Assembly (NCBI GenBank): GCA_036351435.1
Contig: JAZBPA010000005.1
Coordinates: forward strand, 1 to 18,949
Source of the DNA: JAAUQA01 sp036351435
Lineage (GTDB): Bacteria; Pseudomonadota; Gammaproteobacteria; Competibacterales; Competibacteraceae
Reading direction: 5' to 3'
Length of the DNA stretch: 18,949 nucleotides
Shown: positions 7,353 through 14,491 of the stretch, piece by piece
Layout of the letters: every line of letters begins with the position of its first letter
Numbering within the stretch: position 1 is the stretch's first letter
Notes under the pieces: generated by a model
Told to the model about the DNA's origin: nothing
Seen by the model: the letters and a program-made list of their open reading frames with translations, nothing else
Database searches by the model: none
Program-made: the position numbers and the translations under genes

Positions 7353-8552
7353 TTATTCATTCAACCAATCCACCACGGTCAAATCCAACGGCAGTTCATT
7401 ACTGTGTTGCGTGGGCGGATCGATCCGGGTGATAGTTGCCGGTACCCCGGTCAGCTCGGCATTGTCAAAGTCCTCGGTACCGGCCAAGTTAATACCGGTG
7501 ATCCGGTAGTTATCGAACACATACGGCAGACCTTCCGCGATCAGTCCCGAGGGCGAGTCCATCACATGCAAATGCAAGTGCGGCGCGGTGGTATTGCCCG
7601 AATTGCCCACTCTGCCGATGACTTGGCCGCGTTTGACCGCGTCGTCGTTTTTCACCGCGATGCTACCGGGTTGCAGATGAGCGTACAGAACATAAAGCCC
7701 ATTGCCCAAATCCAGAATAATGTGATTGCCGTCGGCGTCGGCAACATCAAGACCCCTCGGCAATCCACCCGGCACTTGATCGGGATAGCCGTCGACAGCG
7801 ACACTGACTGTCGCATCGGCCACCGCCAGCACGTCGTTACCGTAAATGTGATAGCTGTTGACATTCGCCGCATCGCCCACAAACAGGCGGTTTTGATCGT
7901 CTAATTGCTCCCAGTCGATGGCATAGCGCTGCGCCAGCCATTGGTTGCCGTTAATCGGCAGCAAGGCGCGGATATGGCGGGTCGCTTTGCAGCACCCATC
8001 AGCGGCGATATAGTTTTTGCCACGCATCGGTGGCCCCAGAACAGCCACTGGCGCAAGCCGCACGGCAGAAACCTCACTAAGAGATAGTGCAAATTCCGGC
8101 GGAGCAGGAACCTCTAGGGCGGCGCGGATACGGTGCTGTAAAGTGAGCGGTACAGTATTGTTATCTGTGAACGTCAGGTGTAAATACATCACTGCGAATT
8201 GGGCCAAACCTAGGCTGGTGCTGGGCAGACCGCCGCCACCGAGTTGCAAGCGATCCATAATCTGCTGGCCGCTAAAACTTGCTAAAACACTGTCTTGTTC
8301 GGGATCCAGAACCTCGACTTGTTCTATGACCGCGCTGCCCTGGGTGACGTTACGCAGTTCCAGTTCATAGACTAGATGATACTGGCCGTCCGAGCCTTTG
8401 ACCGCAATCGGGATAGTGCGTGTCTGTGACAAGATCAGCGTGACGGTCGGGCGGTCAGCCGGTGTAACAGTATTGGAATATTTATAATCACCGCCGCAAG
8501 CGCTGATAAATAGGCTTAGCAAAACTGTTGCTAGATAAAAAAACGCTCTCAT
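7353..8552 (-). CDS. M23-family (LytM-like) peptidase-domain lipoprotein
   Basis: The protein is a predicted lipoprotein of 399 residues. From Met 8552 it begins MRAFFYLATVLLSLF, with lipobox ISAC and acylated Cys at residue 19. A GGGGAG ribosome-binding site (8560-8565) 7 nt upstream supports this start over the in-frame ATG at 8609. The C-terminal half carries an M23 fold: NGLYVLYAHLQPGSI, then VKRGQVIGRVGNSG, then APHLHLHVM with the H-x-H zinc/catalytic motif. M23 enzymes cut peptide cross-links in peptidoglycan or other peptides, or act as inactive activators of amidases. The usual upstream HxxxD pair is not obvious: the nearest is H-x4-D in HIYGND, and there is an Asp in QRYAIDWE. Zinc binding and activity are therefore uncertain. 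The N-terminal half is unassigned. It lies between the KfrA-like gene (84 bp upstream) and the G8/RTX gene (91 bp downstream), same strand. Confidence 0.85.
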   Translation of the reverse strand: MRAFFYLATVLLSLFISACGGDYKYSNTVTPADRPTVTLILSQTRTIPIAVKGSDGQYHLVYELELRNVTQGSAVIEQVEVLDPEQDSVLASFSGQQIMDRLQLGGGGLPSTSLGLAQFAVMYLHLTFTDNNTVPLTLQHRIRAALEVPAPPEFALSLSEVSAVRLAPVAVLGPPMRGKNYIAADGCCKATRHIRALLPINGNQWLAQRYAIDWEQLDDQNRLFVGDAANVNSYHIYGNDVLAVADATVSVAVDGYPDQVPGGLPRGLDVADADGNHIILDLGNGLYVLYAHLQPGSIAVKNDDAVKRGQVIGRVGNSGNTTAPHLHLHVMDSPSGLIAEGLPYVFDNYRITGINLAGTEDFDNAELTGVPATITRIDPPTQHSNELPLDLTVVDWLNE

Positions 8553-8636
8553 TAATTGGCTCCCCAGTGCAAACAGTAGGGTCGCAATCCGGCTTAGATC
8601 AGCGCTCATCTGCGTCGGGTCGCAATCCGATAAATT

Positions 8637-9638
8637 CTAGTTCTTATCTTTTGAGTTATCCGCTAATTCTTGCCGTAAAACCTGTTGTTCCTCATGTGCA
8701 ATTTTCAGTTCAAGTTTCAGTGACTCCACTATTCCGGCAGTTGCTAGCTGATGTTCCTGAAGATCACGCAACGCGACGCGCGTCTGAATGAGCTCCGTCT
8801 CCAACAGCCTCGCCCGTTCTTCTGCGGTGGCTGTCACCTGTCGTTGTTGAGCGAGCTGATCTTGTGTATTTTCCAGCTGTTTTTGTAACGCCGTTTCTCG
8901 ATTGCGCCAAGCGAGTCGTTCTTCATTGAATTCTTGCCGGGACTGCGAATGCTCAGCACGATTTTGTTCGACGACCTGCATTAAACGCTGTTCATGATTT
9001 TCACTGCGCTCTCGCTCGGAGAGCAAACGTTGCTCGGCCGCTGCTGACTGACGTTCCGCCTCTTCGCGGCTTTGCCTTAGGGCGTCCTCTAACTTATTCA
9101 GTCGGTCTTCCGCCTCGGAACGCACCTGTTCGGTGAGCTGGGTTGCGGCAAGCGCGCGTTGATCAGTCGCTTTAATTTCCGCTTCAGTGAGTGCTCGCCG
9201 TTCCCGCTCCACCAGCAGTTGATCAGCCAGTTCACGGGCCTCGCGCTGACTACTCTCCCACTGTAGTTGTAACTCGTTTACTTTTTCCAGCGCGCGTTCT
9301 TTGGCCACAAGCGCTTCATTACGTACCTGGTCGGCCGTTTCGACCGCCTGCTCGGCTTCGGAACGCATCTGTTGATATTGAGCTTCTGCGTGTTCTAGCG
9401 CTACCCGCCAGAAGGACTCCACTGTGCTGGCAAGCGCTTCCGGCACGGCGGTCGGCAAAGCAAGATTGGGTCTTTCGTTACAAACTTGTTGCCAGCGTTT
9501 CAAATGCTCAGCGATTGTGGAATTGCTGCCTGTTCCCAACAACTCACGCACCCGTTGAATTGAGGGATTAACCCCTTGCTCCAGCAACTGGACGGCAGCA
9601 GCTTTGACTTCTTCGTAACCGATTCCTGGACGTGCCAT
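8637..9638 (-). CDS. KfrA-like DNA-binding protein with long C-terminal coiled coil
   Basis: The 333-residue protein begins MARPGIGYEEVKAAAVQLLEQG and continues with SIQRVRELLGTGSNSTIAEHLKRWQ. This is the KfrA N-terminal helix-turn-helix pattern (Pfam KfrA_N), about residues 1-110. From about residue 75 to the end it is almost purely Glu/Gln/Arg/Ala/Leu heptads, a very long alpha-helical coiled coil with no Pro-rich breaks. Plasmid KfrA (RK2/R751) is an autoregulatory DNA-binding protein that forms filament-like assemblies and aids plasmid stability. Here it sits among ordinary chromosomal genes, so a nucleoid-associated or local-repressor role is more likely; that is inference. The start at 9638 fits the conserved N-terminus, though no strong Shine-Dalgarno is seen. 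Only 45 bp separate it from the divergent GTPase operon. Confidence 0.85.
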   Translation of the reverse strand: MARPGIGYEEVKAAAVQLLEQGVNPSIQRVRELLGTGSNSTIAEHLKRWQQVCNERPNLALPTAVPEALASTVESFWRVALEHAEAQYQQMRSEAEQAVETADQVRNEALVAKERALEKVNELQLQWESSQREARELADQLLVERERRALTEAEIKATDQRALAATQLTEQVRSEAEDRLNKLEDALRQSREEAERQSAAAEQRLLSERERSENHEQRLMQVVEQNRAEHSQSRQEFNEERLAWRNRETALQKQLENTQDQLAQQRQVTATAEERARLLETELIQTRVALRDLQEHQLATAGIVESLKLELKIAHEEQQVLRQELADNSKDKN

Positions 9639-9683
9639 GTTATTTTGTTAGATCTCTGTTAAACAGCTTACCAATACAAGGCT
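9639..9683. promoter_or_regulatory. 45-bp divergent intergenic region with two small palindromes, possible KfrA-like operator
   Basis: The short spacer between the KfrA-like gene and the GTPase operon contains AGATCT (9650-9655) directly followed by CTGTT-A-AACAG (9656-9666), a perfect 5-bp-arm palindrome with one central base. Plasmid KfrA proteins bind inverted repeats in their own promoter, so these are reasonable operator candidates. The arms are short and chance cannot be excluded. Confidence 0.35.
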
Positions 9684-10892
9684 ATGAGTCTAAAGCAAAC
9701 TGTCAGGGAATTCCTAAGCGCTAAGGTGCTCAACCCGACCTTGGATGATGAGCGGTTGGAAGCCCATTGGCTTGAGATTAAAGACCGCCTGCCGACCCCG
9801 GTGTTTTGGCTGCTGGGCAAAGCCCAATCGGGTAAAACTGCAATTATCCAAGCGCTGACCGGGGACAGTCGCGCCATTATCGGTGACGGCATTCGACCGT
9901 GTACGCGAACCGCCGTCAGTTATGATTTTCCCAGCAGCGAACAGTGCTTACTGCGATTCCTGGATACTCGGGGCTTGGGTGAAGTTGATTATGACCCGGC
10001 CGAGGACATCGCAGTGTTCGAACAACAAGCACATTTGTTAGTCGTGGTGGTCAAGGCAATGGATCACGCCCAACAAGCCGTGTTGCAGGTGCTAAAGGCG
10101 ATCACCCACAAGCATCCCGATTGGCCAGTGATCGTCGTGCAGACAACCTTGCACGAAGGCTATTTCGATCCGGCTGATCCGCATATTCTGCCCTATCCCT
10201 ACCTCGCCCTGAATCGCACTATACCTGCTGATTTAGGCCGTTCTTTGACTAAGCAACGTGAACTGTTTAAAGACTTTAAGCCTCATTTTGTCGCGGTCGA
10301 TTTCACCCTGCCTGAAGACGACTTTGAGCCACCAGATTACGGTATTGATGCGTTATGGCAAGTTATCGAGGAAGCGCTACCCTTAGGTTTGGCCGCCATG
10401 ATCCACCAATCCAAGGAGCTGCGGGAAAATTTACAAGATATGTATTCGCAAGCCGCTCATGGGCCTATTGTGGCTTATTCCATTGCTGCGGGTGCTGCGG
10501 GTGCGATCCCAGTCCCTTTTGTCGACATTTCGTTGGTGACGATGGTACAGGCCAAAATGCTACAAGCCATTGCTAAGCTCTACGACCAACCTCTGGGCGG
10601 ACAACGCCTCGGCGAGCTTGGGAGTGCCCTCGGTTTAGGTTTGTTATCCAATCTGGGTCGGCGTGAACTGGTCAAGTTCATTCCCGGCTATGGCGCGGCT
10701 GTTTCCGCCGGTTTAACCGGTGCGTCCACTTACGCGCTGGGTAAAACACTGTGCGCGTATTTTAATCATCTCAGACGCGGTGGGATTCCTGATGCCGAGG
10801 TGCTGCGCAACCTGTATGCCGAGCAATTCAAGGAAGGACAACACTTGTTGAAGGACTATCTTAAAAACCTGGGCCGTGACGCCAAGACATGA
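9684..10892 (+). CDS. P-loop GTPase with C-terminal DUF697 domain (YcjF-like)
   Basis: This 402-residue protein has an Era/TrmE-type GTPase domain: P-loop GKAQSGKT at 45-52, switch-I threonines in RPCTRT at 71-76 and G3 DTRG at 94-97. The expected G4 (N/T)KxD is not clear; VQTTLHEG stands in its place, so guanine specificity may be relaxed. Residues about 258-365 form a DUF697 domain, with two hydrophobic glycine-rich segments (IVAYSIAAGAAGAIPVPFVD and ALGLGLLSN, then IPGYGAAVSAGLTGAS) that are likely membrane-inserting. DUF697 occurs in the E. coli YcjF envelope-stress-linked protein. The ATG at 9684 is preceded by AAGG, unusually close (2 nt). The gene overlaps the next by 4 bp (ATGA), so the two GTPases are translationally coupled and probably act together at the inner membrane. 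The exact function is unknown. Confidence 0.85.
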   Translation: MSLKQTVREFLSAKVLNPTLDDERLEAHWLEIKDRLPTPVFWLLGKAQSGKTAIIQALTGDSRAIIGDGIRPCTRTAVSYDFPSSEQCLLRFLDTRGLGEVDYDPAEDIAVFEQQAHLLVVVVKAMDHAQQAVLQVLKAITHKHPDWPVIVVQTTLHEGYFDPADPHILPYPYLALNRTIPADLGRSLTKQRELFKDFKPHFVAVDFTLPEDDFEPPDYGIDALWQVIEEALPLGLAAMIHQSKELRENLQDMYSQAAHGPIVAYSIAAGAAGAIPVPFVDISLVTMVQAKMLQAIAKLYDQPLGGQRLGELGSALGLGLLSNLGRRELVKFIPGYGAAVSAGLTGASTYALGKTLCAYFNHLRRGGIPDAEVLRNLYAEQFKEGQHLLKDYLKNLGRDAKT

Positions 10893-12436
10893 ACATCGAT
10901 AAAAAATGGTTGCTGCTAATCATCATCACCGCACTCCCGTTGTTTTTGTTGATGCTGGCCGGCTTGGTAGCCCTGTGGCGAAATGATTGGCTATTAGCGT
11001 GGTTAGGGTTATCCGGTATTGTCGCGTTGTGCAGTTGGCTGATTCTTAATCGGTTGAAGAAGGACCAACCGGCTCCTGAAATACTACAAGTCGAGCCCCC
11101 GTCTACTTGGTCTAAACAAGGCCTTCAGGCCTGGAAAAAAGTCGAAGACCTGGCAGAAACCATCCGCGTTCGTGAGGGCGTTTTCAACGATTGGAACTCC
11201 TTATGGGATATTTTTCGCGAGGTAGTGGACAGCGTTGCCAACGATTTCCATCCCGAGCAAAGCGATCCAATTTTGGAAATCCGTATGCCGGAATTGTTGA
11301 AGGTCATCGAGCTACTGGCCAGAGATCTGCGCTATTCCTTAAGCGATAATATCCCCGGTAGTCATATCCTAACAATTAACGATGTCCTGCGTGGAAAACG
11401 GCTCGCAGCTCACGGAAAGACTTTATACCAACTTTACCGGATCATCTCCGTCGGGGTGGATCCCATATCTGCGGCTATCCGTGAGTTAAGAGGGCTCGCA
11501 GCGGAAAAGGTCTGGGATGCGTCGATCAAGGAAGTAGAACAGTGGCTTGTGGCAGCTTACGTCAAAAAAATCGGTTATTACGCCATCGAATTATACAGCG
11601 GACACTTGGTGCTTGAGGATCAGCAGTTCCTGGAGCACATCACGCAAGCCTCTCGTCACGATCTCGTAGAGTTAAATAAACAAGCAACCCGGGTTCAAGA
11701 AGAGCCCTTACGCATTCTAGTCATCGGTCAGGTCAAAGCGGGCAAATCCAGTTTGATCAACGCATTGTTTGGTGAGACCAAAGCGCTAGTCGATGTCGTG
11801 CCGCTAACCAGCCGTGTGCAACCCTATCTATTGGAGCGTGACGGCATCAAAAACGCCATCATTTTGGATACTGCCGGTTATGAAGACTCAAATAATCCGC
11901 GCCGACCCTGGCGAGAAGCGGAGCAAGAAATTCTGCAAACCGATTTAATAATTCTGGTTTGTTCAGCGCTGACGGCCGCACGGGCGGCTGATCGGCGGAT
12001 GCTAGAAGAGTTGCAGATACTATTTAGCAATGAATATCAAGAGAACCCACCACCAATAATTATCGTACTCACTCATGTTGATCAGCTACGCCCCTTTCGG
12101 GAATGGAATCCACCTTACAACGTCCAGCAGCCGGATAATCTAAAGGCCCGAAGGATTCGTGACGCCATGGTTGCAGTCGCCGAGGATCTCGACGTGGCAC
12201 CTGAGCAGATTATTCCTGTGTGTTTGAAAGTTAGCCACGAGTACAACATCAATGCGGGGTTAATTCCGGCCATCTTGCAAACTCTCAACGTATCTCAACG
12301 GCTCAAGTATTTGCGGTGCTTGCGAGATTATAAAAACGAAGAATATTGGCATCAGCTGTGGGATCAATCCAAAAATGCCGGACGTATCCTTGTTAAACTT
12401 GGTGCCCAGTGGCTGCAAAAAGGAATGCCTCATTGA
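10889..12436 (+). CDS. Membrane-anchored dynamin-like/Era-type GTPase
   Basis: The 515-residue protein opens with two membrane-spanning segments (about residues 7-30 and 34-54) separated by a short loop, then a helical region (75-270) and a GTPase domain. The GTPase motifs are complete: P-loop GQVKAGKS at 280-287, switch-I Thr in VVPLTSRVQ near 307, G3 DTAG at 327-330 and G4 THVD at 395-398. The GQVKAGKSSLINALFG form is typical of dynamin-related and Era-like proteins. The inferred topology places the GTPase in the cytoplasm, tethered to the inner membrane. It overlaps the upstream DUF697 GTPase gene by 4 bp, and paired GTPases of this sort suggest a hetero-oligomeric membrane machine. No substrate or partner can be named from sequence. 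The gene is followed by a 94-bp spacer before the next operon. Confidence 0.85.
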   Translation: MNIDKKWLLLIIITALPLFLLMLAGLVALWRNDWLLAWLGLSGIVALCSWLILNRLKKDQPAPEILQVEPPSTWSKQGLQAWKKVEDLAETIRVREGVFNDWNSLWDIFREVVDSVANDFHPEQSDPILEIRMPELLKVIELLARDLRYSLSDNIPGSHILTINDVLRGKRLAAHGKTLYQLYRIISVGVDPISAAIRELRGLAAEKVWDASIKEVEQWLVAAYVKKIGYYAIELYSGHLVLEDQQFLEHITQASRHDLVELNKQATRVQEEPLRILVIGQVKAGKSSLINALFGETKALVDVVPLTSRVQPYLLERDGIKNAIILDTAGYEDSNNPRRPWREAEQEILQTDLIILVCSALTAARAADRRMLEELQILFSNEYQENPPPIIIVLTHVDQLRPFREWNPPYNVQQPDNLKARRIRDAMVAVAEDLDVAPEQIIPVCLKVSHEYNINAGLIPAILQTLNVSQRLKYLRCLRDYKNEEYWHQLWDQSKNAGRILVKLGAQWLQKGMPH

Positions 12437-12530
12437 CGTCAGATACTTACAACTGCGCTTAAATATGGACCTCGTACAACCATGTTAAACTCATGTTAAG
12501 TACATATTTTAAACAACTGATGAGGCTAAT
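12437..12530 (+). promoter_or_regulatory. Leader of the signalling operon with 11-bp-phased direct repeats
   Basis: The 94-bp spacer contains CATGTTAA at 12481-12488 and again at 12492-12499, exactly 11 bp apart, with a weaker third start CATAT at 12503-12507. One helical turn between copies is the spacing expected of a dimeric or cooperative regulator. A Shine-Dalgarno GAGG (12522-12525) lies 5 nt before the ATG at 12531. No -35/-10 pair of good spacing is visible. Confidence 0.3.
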
Positions 12531-13331
12531 ATGACGGATAAGTTGCTCACGCCTTTCACTGTTACTCCAGAACTACTCAACGAAGTTAATACGCTGGCTG
12601 CACCCTCCATGCTGGCTGTTGCATTACGGGCTGCTCATACTGAATTAGGGCAAGCTATTGATAAGCTGGCCCTATATAGCTATCAGGCCGAATTCAAACA
12701 AGGCGCCCGTGAAGGCGATCAGGTACGGGTCGCTATCGAACGCTTAGCTGATCCATCAGCTTCAGATCCGGCTTATCAAGTGCGGTTTGCCACTGGTGAA
12801 GACACCACCGGTCGGGTTGGTAAGTGGCACCTGCAGTTCGGCCCTCAATCGTCTAATCGGCTGTTGCCTTACAATCTGGCGCCGGCCTTTGCCGATGATC
12901 GCACCGATCGGAGCTTATGGCGACCCGATGCGGCAGTGGCTAGCGGCGATTCAATCCACGATGGACAAACGCTGTTGTGGTTGGCTGGACAAAGTGCGCG
13001 AAGTTATTTCAGGCGACTGGATCAAGCGTTAGTTGCCGAAGTGGCCCCTGGCACGCTGCAAGATGATCCCAACCAGCGCAACTATGGCGGAATCAAAGTC
13101 ATTATGACTTTTGCCGGCCGGCCAGAATCGGGTTGCAAACTCTATTGTGTTCCAGACTACCAGCTCCCGTTGAATCGACAAAAACCCGGGAAATTGCTGG
13201 ACTTCCAAGAGATGCTGGTCGGTGAGGTGGAAGACCATACTTTTTTATTAGGCGTTGCGCGCTTCACTGTCGTGCGCATGAGTGGAGGAGCAGCTGTGTA
13301 CCCCAATGGATCCAAGGAAAAACCAGAATAA
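12531..13331 (+). CDS. Hypothetical protein, 266 aa, first gene of the lipoprotein/c-di-GMP cassette
   Basis: I do not recognise this protein. It has no signal peptide, no membrane segment and no repeat, and looks like a soluble cytoplasmic mixed alpha/beta protein. The N-terminal third (to about residue 60) is helical and Leu/Ala-rich; the middle carries many Asp, Arg and Ser residues. The C-terminal third has strand-like stretches such as GIKVIMTFAGR and HTFLLGVARFTVVRM, and two closely spaced Cys in GCKLYCVPDY. The start is well supported by GAGG 5 nt before the ATG. The stop lies 28 bp before the chosen ATG of the lipoprotein gene, and the longer lipoprotein frame would overlap it. It is therefore very likely co-transcribed with the lipoprotein and the GGDEF-EAL gene and may be a cytoplasmic effector or adaptor of that pathway; this is inferred from position only. 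Confidence 0.75.
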   Translation: MTDKLLTPFTVTPELLNEVNTLAAPSMLAVALRAAHTELGQAIDKLALYSYQAEFKQGAREGDQVRVAIERLADPSASDPAYQVRFATGEDTTGRVGKWHLQFGPQSSNRLLPYNLAPAFADDRTDRSLWRPDAAVASGDSIHDGQTLLWLAGQSARSYFRRLDQALVAEVAPGTLQDDPNQRNYGGIKVIMTFAGRPESGCKLYCVPDYQLPLNRQKPGKLLDFQEMLVGEVEDHTFLLGVARFTVVRMSGGAAVYPNGSKEKPE

Positions 13332-13359
13332 TCCCCACTTAATAAATAAAGCCGAGATC

Positions 13360-14487
13360 ATGGCAAACGTTGCGCAGTGTACGAACGGGCTGATACGGAT
13401 CAGCAAAATCCTCTTGCTCAGTTTGTTGCTACTGAGCTGTACGGAACCGGAACCGATTCGGGTTGGCTTTGTAGGAGGCACTTCCGGTCGGGTAGCTGAT
13501 CTCGGTGTTGCCGGGCGTAATGGGGTTCTACTGGCGATAGAATTACGTAATCAAGCCGGCGGTATTGCCGGGCGCACTATTGAACTGATCAGTAAGGATG
13601 ATGAGCAGAATCCAGAGACAGCCGAACGGGTGACTCGAGAGCTCATTGCGCAGGGAGTGCCGGCTATCGTAGGCCCCATGACTAGCGCCATGGCGATGAT
13701 TATGGTTCCGTTAGCCAACCAAGCCCAAGTTTTGCTCATGAGTCCTACGGTAACCACCGATGCGTTAACCGAGCAGGATGATTACTTCTTCCGCGTTTCC
13801 TCATCCACCCGGAAATACGCTGCCAAGAGCGCATCGTACCAATTAGGAACGTTACAAAACAGGCGTATCGCTGCGGTATACGATCTGAGTAACCGTTCCT
13901 ATACGGAAAGTTGGTTGAATTACTTTCATCTTACCTTCACCCAGGGTGGGGGCGAATTAGTTACAAAGATCGGCTTTAGATCCGGCGAAGACACTACTTT
14001 TTTACAAATCACCCGCGATTTGCTGGCGACTCAACCGCACGGGATATTGATTGTGGCCAACTCAGTAGACTCGGCTTTGTTATGCCAACAAATCCGCAAG
14101 CTAAACGCTTCTGTCGCTATCGTTATTTCGGAATGGGGTGCGACCGAACAGTTGCTGGAACTTGGCGGCAAAGCCGTGGAAAATGTCACCGCGGCACAGC
14201 TTTTTGATCGTAACAATACTGAACCGAGCTATCAGACATTCCGCAACGCTTACCTGAAACGTTTCGGACAGGAACCAGGATTCGCAGGCGTGACCAGTTT
14301 CGATGCTGCTAATGTGGTGTTAGATGCCTTAGCTGCGCAACCCGAACAGAGTCTTAAAAAGACTATATTGACAACCCGCCATTTTCAGGGCATTCAACAT
14401 TCACTGAAGTTTGATGATTTCGGTGAGGCCCAACGTGACATCTTTATCACTGTTGTTCGTGAGGGCCAATTCGTGGTGGTTGAATAA
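13360..14487 (+). CDS. Periplasmic-binding-protein lipoprotein (Leu/Ile/Val-BP type, Peripla_BP_6)
   Basis: From Met 13360 the protein has 375 residues: a basic n-region (RISK), the hydrophobic run LLLSLLLLS and Cys at residue 27, a lipobox of the LLSC type. The mature part is a type-I periplasmic binding fold: IRVGFVGGTSG, then GRNGVLLAIELRNQAGGI, then VPAIVGPMTSAMAMIMVPLANQ, then LLMSPTVTT, the pattern of Leu/Ile/Val-, amide- and urea-binding proteins. Ligand is probably a small amino-acid-like or amide molecule, but specificity cannot be read. An alternative start at 13306 (after GGAGGAG at 13284-13290, 15 nt away) would overlap the preceding gene and add a long pre-signal segment, so I prefer 13360. 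No ABC permease or ATPase gene is adjacent. Instead a Cache-domain c-di-GMP enzyme follows within 5 bp, suggesting a sensory rather than transport role. Confidence 0.82.
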   Translation: MANVAQCTNGLIRISKILLLSLLLLSCTEPEPIRVGFVGGTSGRVADLGVAGRNGVLLAIELRNQAGGIAGRTIELISKDDEQNPETAERVTRELIAQGVPAIVGPMTSAMAMIMVPLANQAQVLLMSPTVTTDALTEQDDYFFRVSSSTRKYAAKSASYQLGTLQNRRIAAVYDLSNRSYTESWLNYFHLTFTQGGGELVTKIGFRSGEDTTFLQITRDLLATQPHGILIVANSVDSALLCQQIRKLNASVAIVISEWGATEQLLELGGKAVENVTAAQLFDRNNTEPSYQTFRNAYLKRFGQEPGFAGVTSFDAANVVLDALAAQPEQSLKKTILTTRHFQGIQHSLKFDDFGEAQRDIFITVVREGQFVVVE

Positions 14488-14491
14488 CGCC

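Noticed and set aside
7350..7904. A 184-codon plus-strand frame opposite the M23 gene
   Set aside because: It lies antisense to the M23 catalytic region, including HLHLH, and its His/Gln/Ile-rich translation is typical of a shadow frame.
8553..8609. Longer N-terminus for the M23 lipoprotein from the ATG at 8609
   Set aside because: The ATG at 8552 has a GGGGAG site 7 nt upstream and gives a standard lipoprotein signal; the extension would put 19 extra residues before it.
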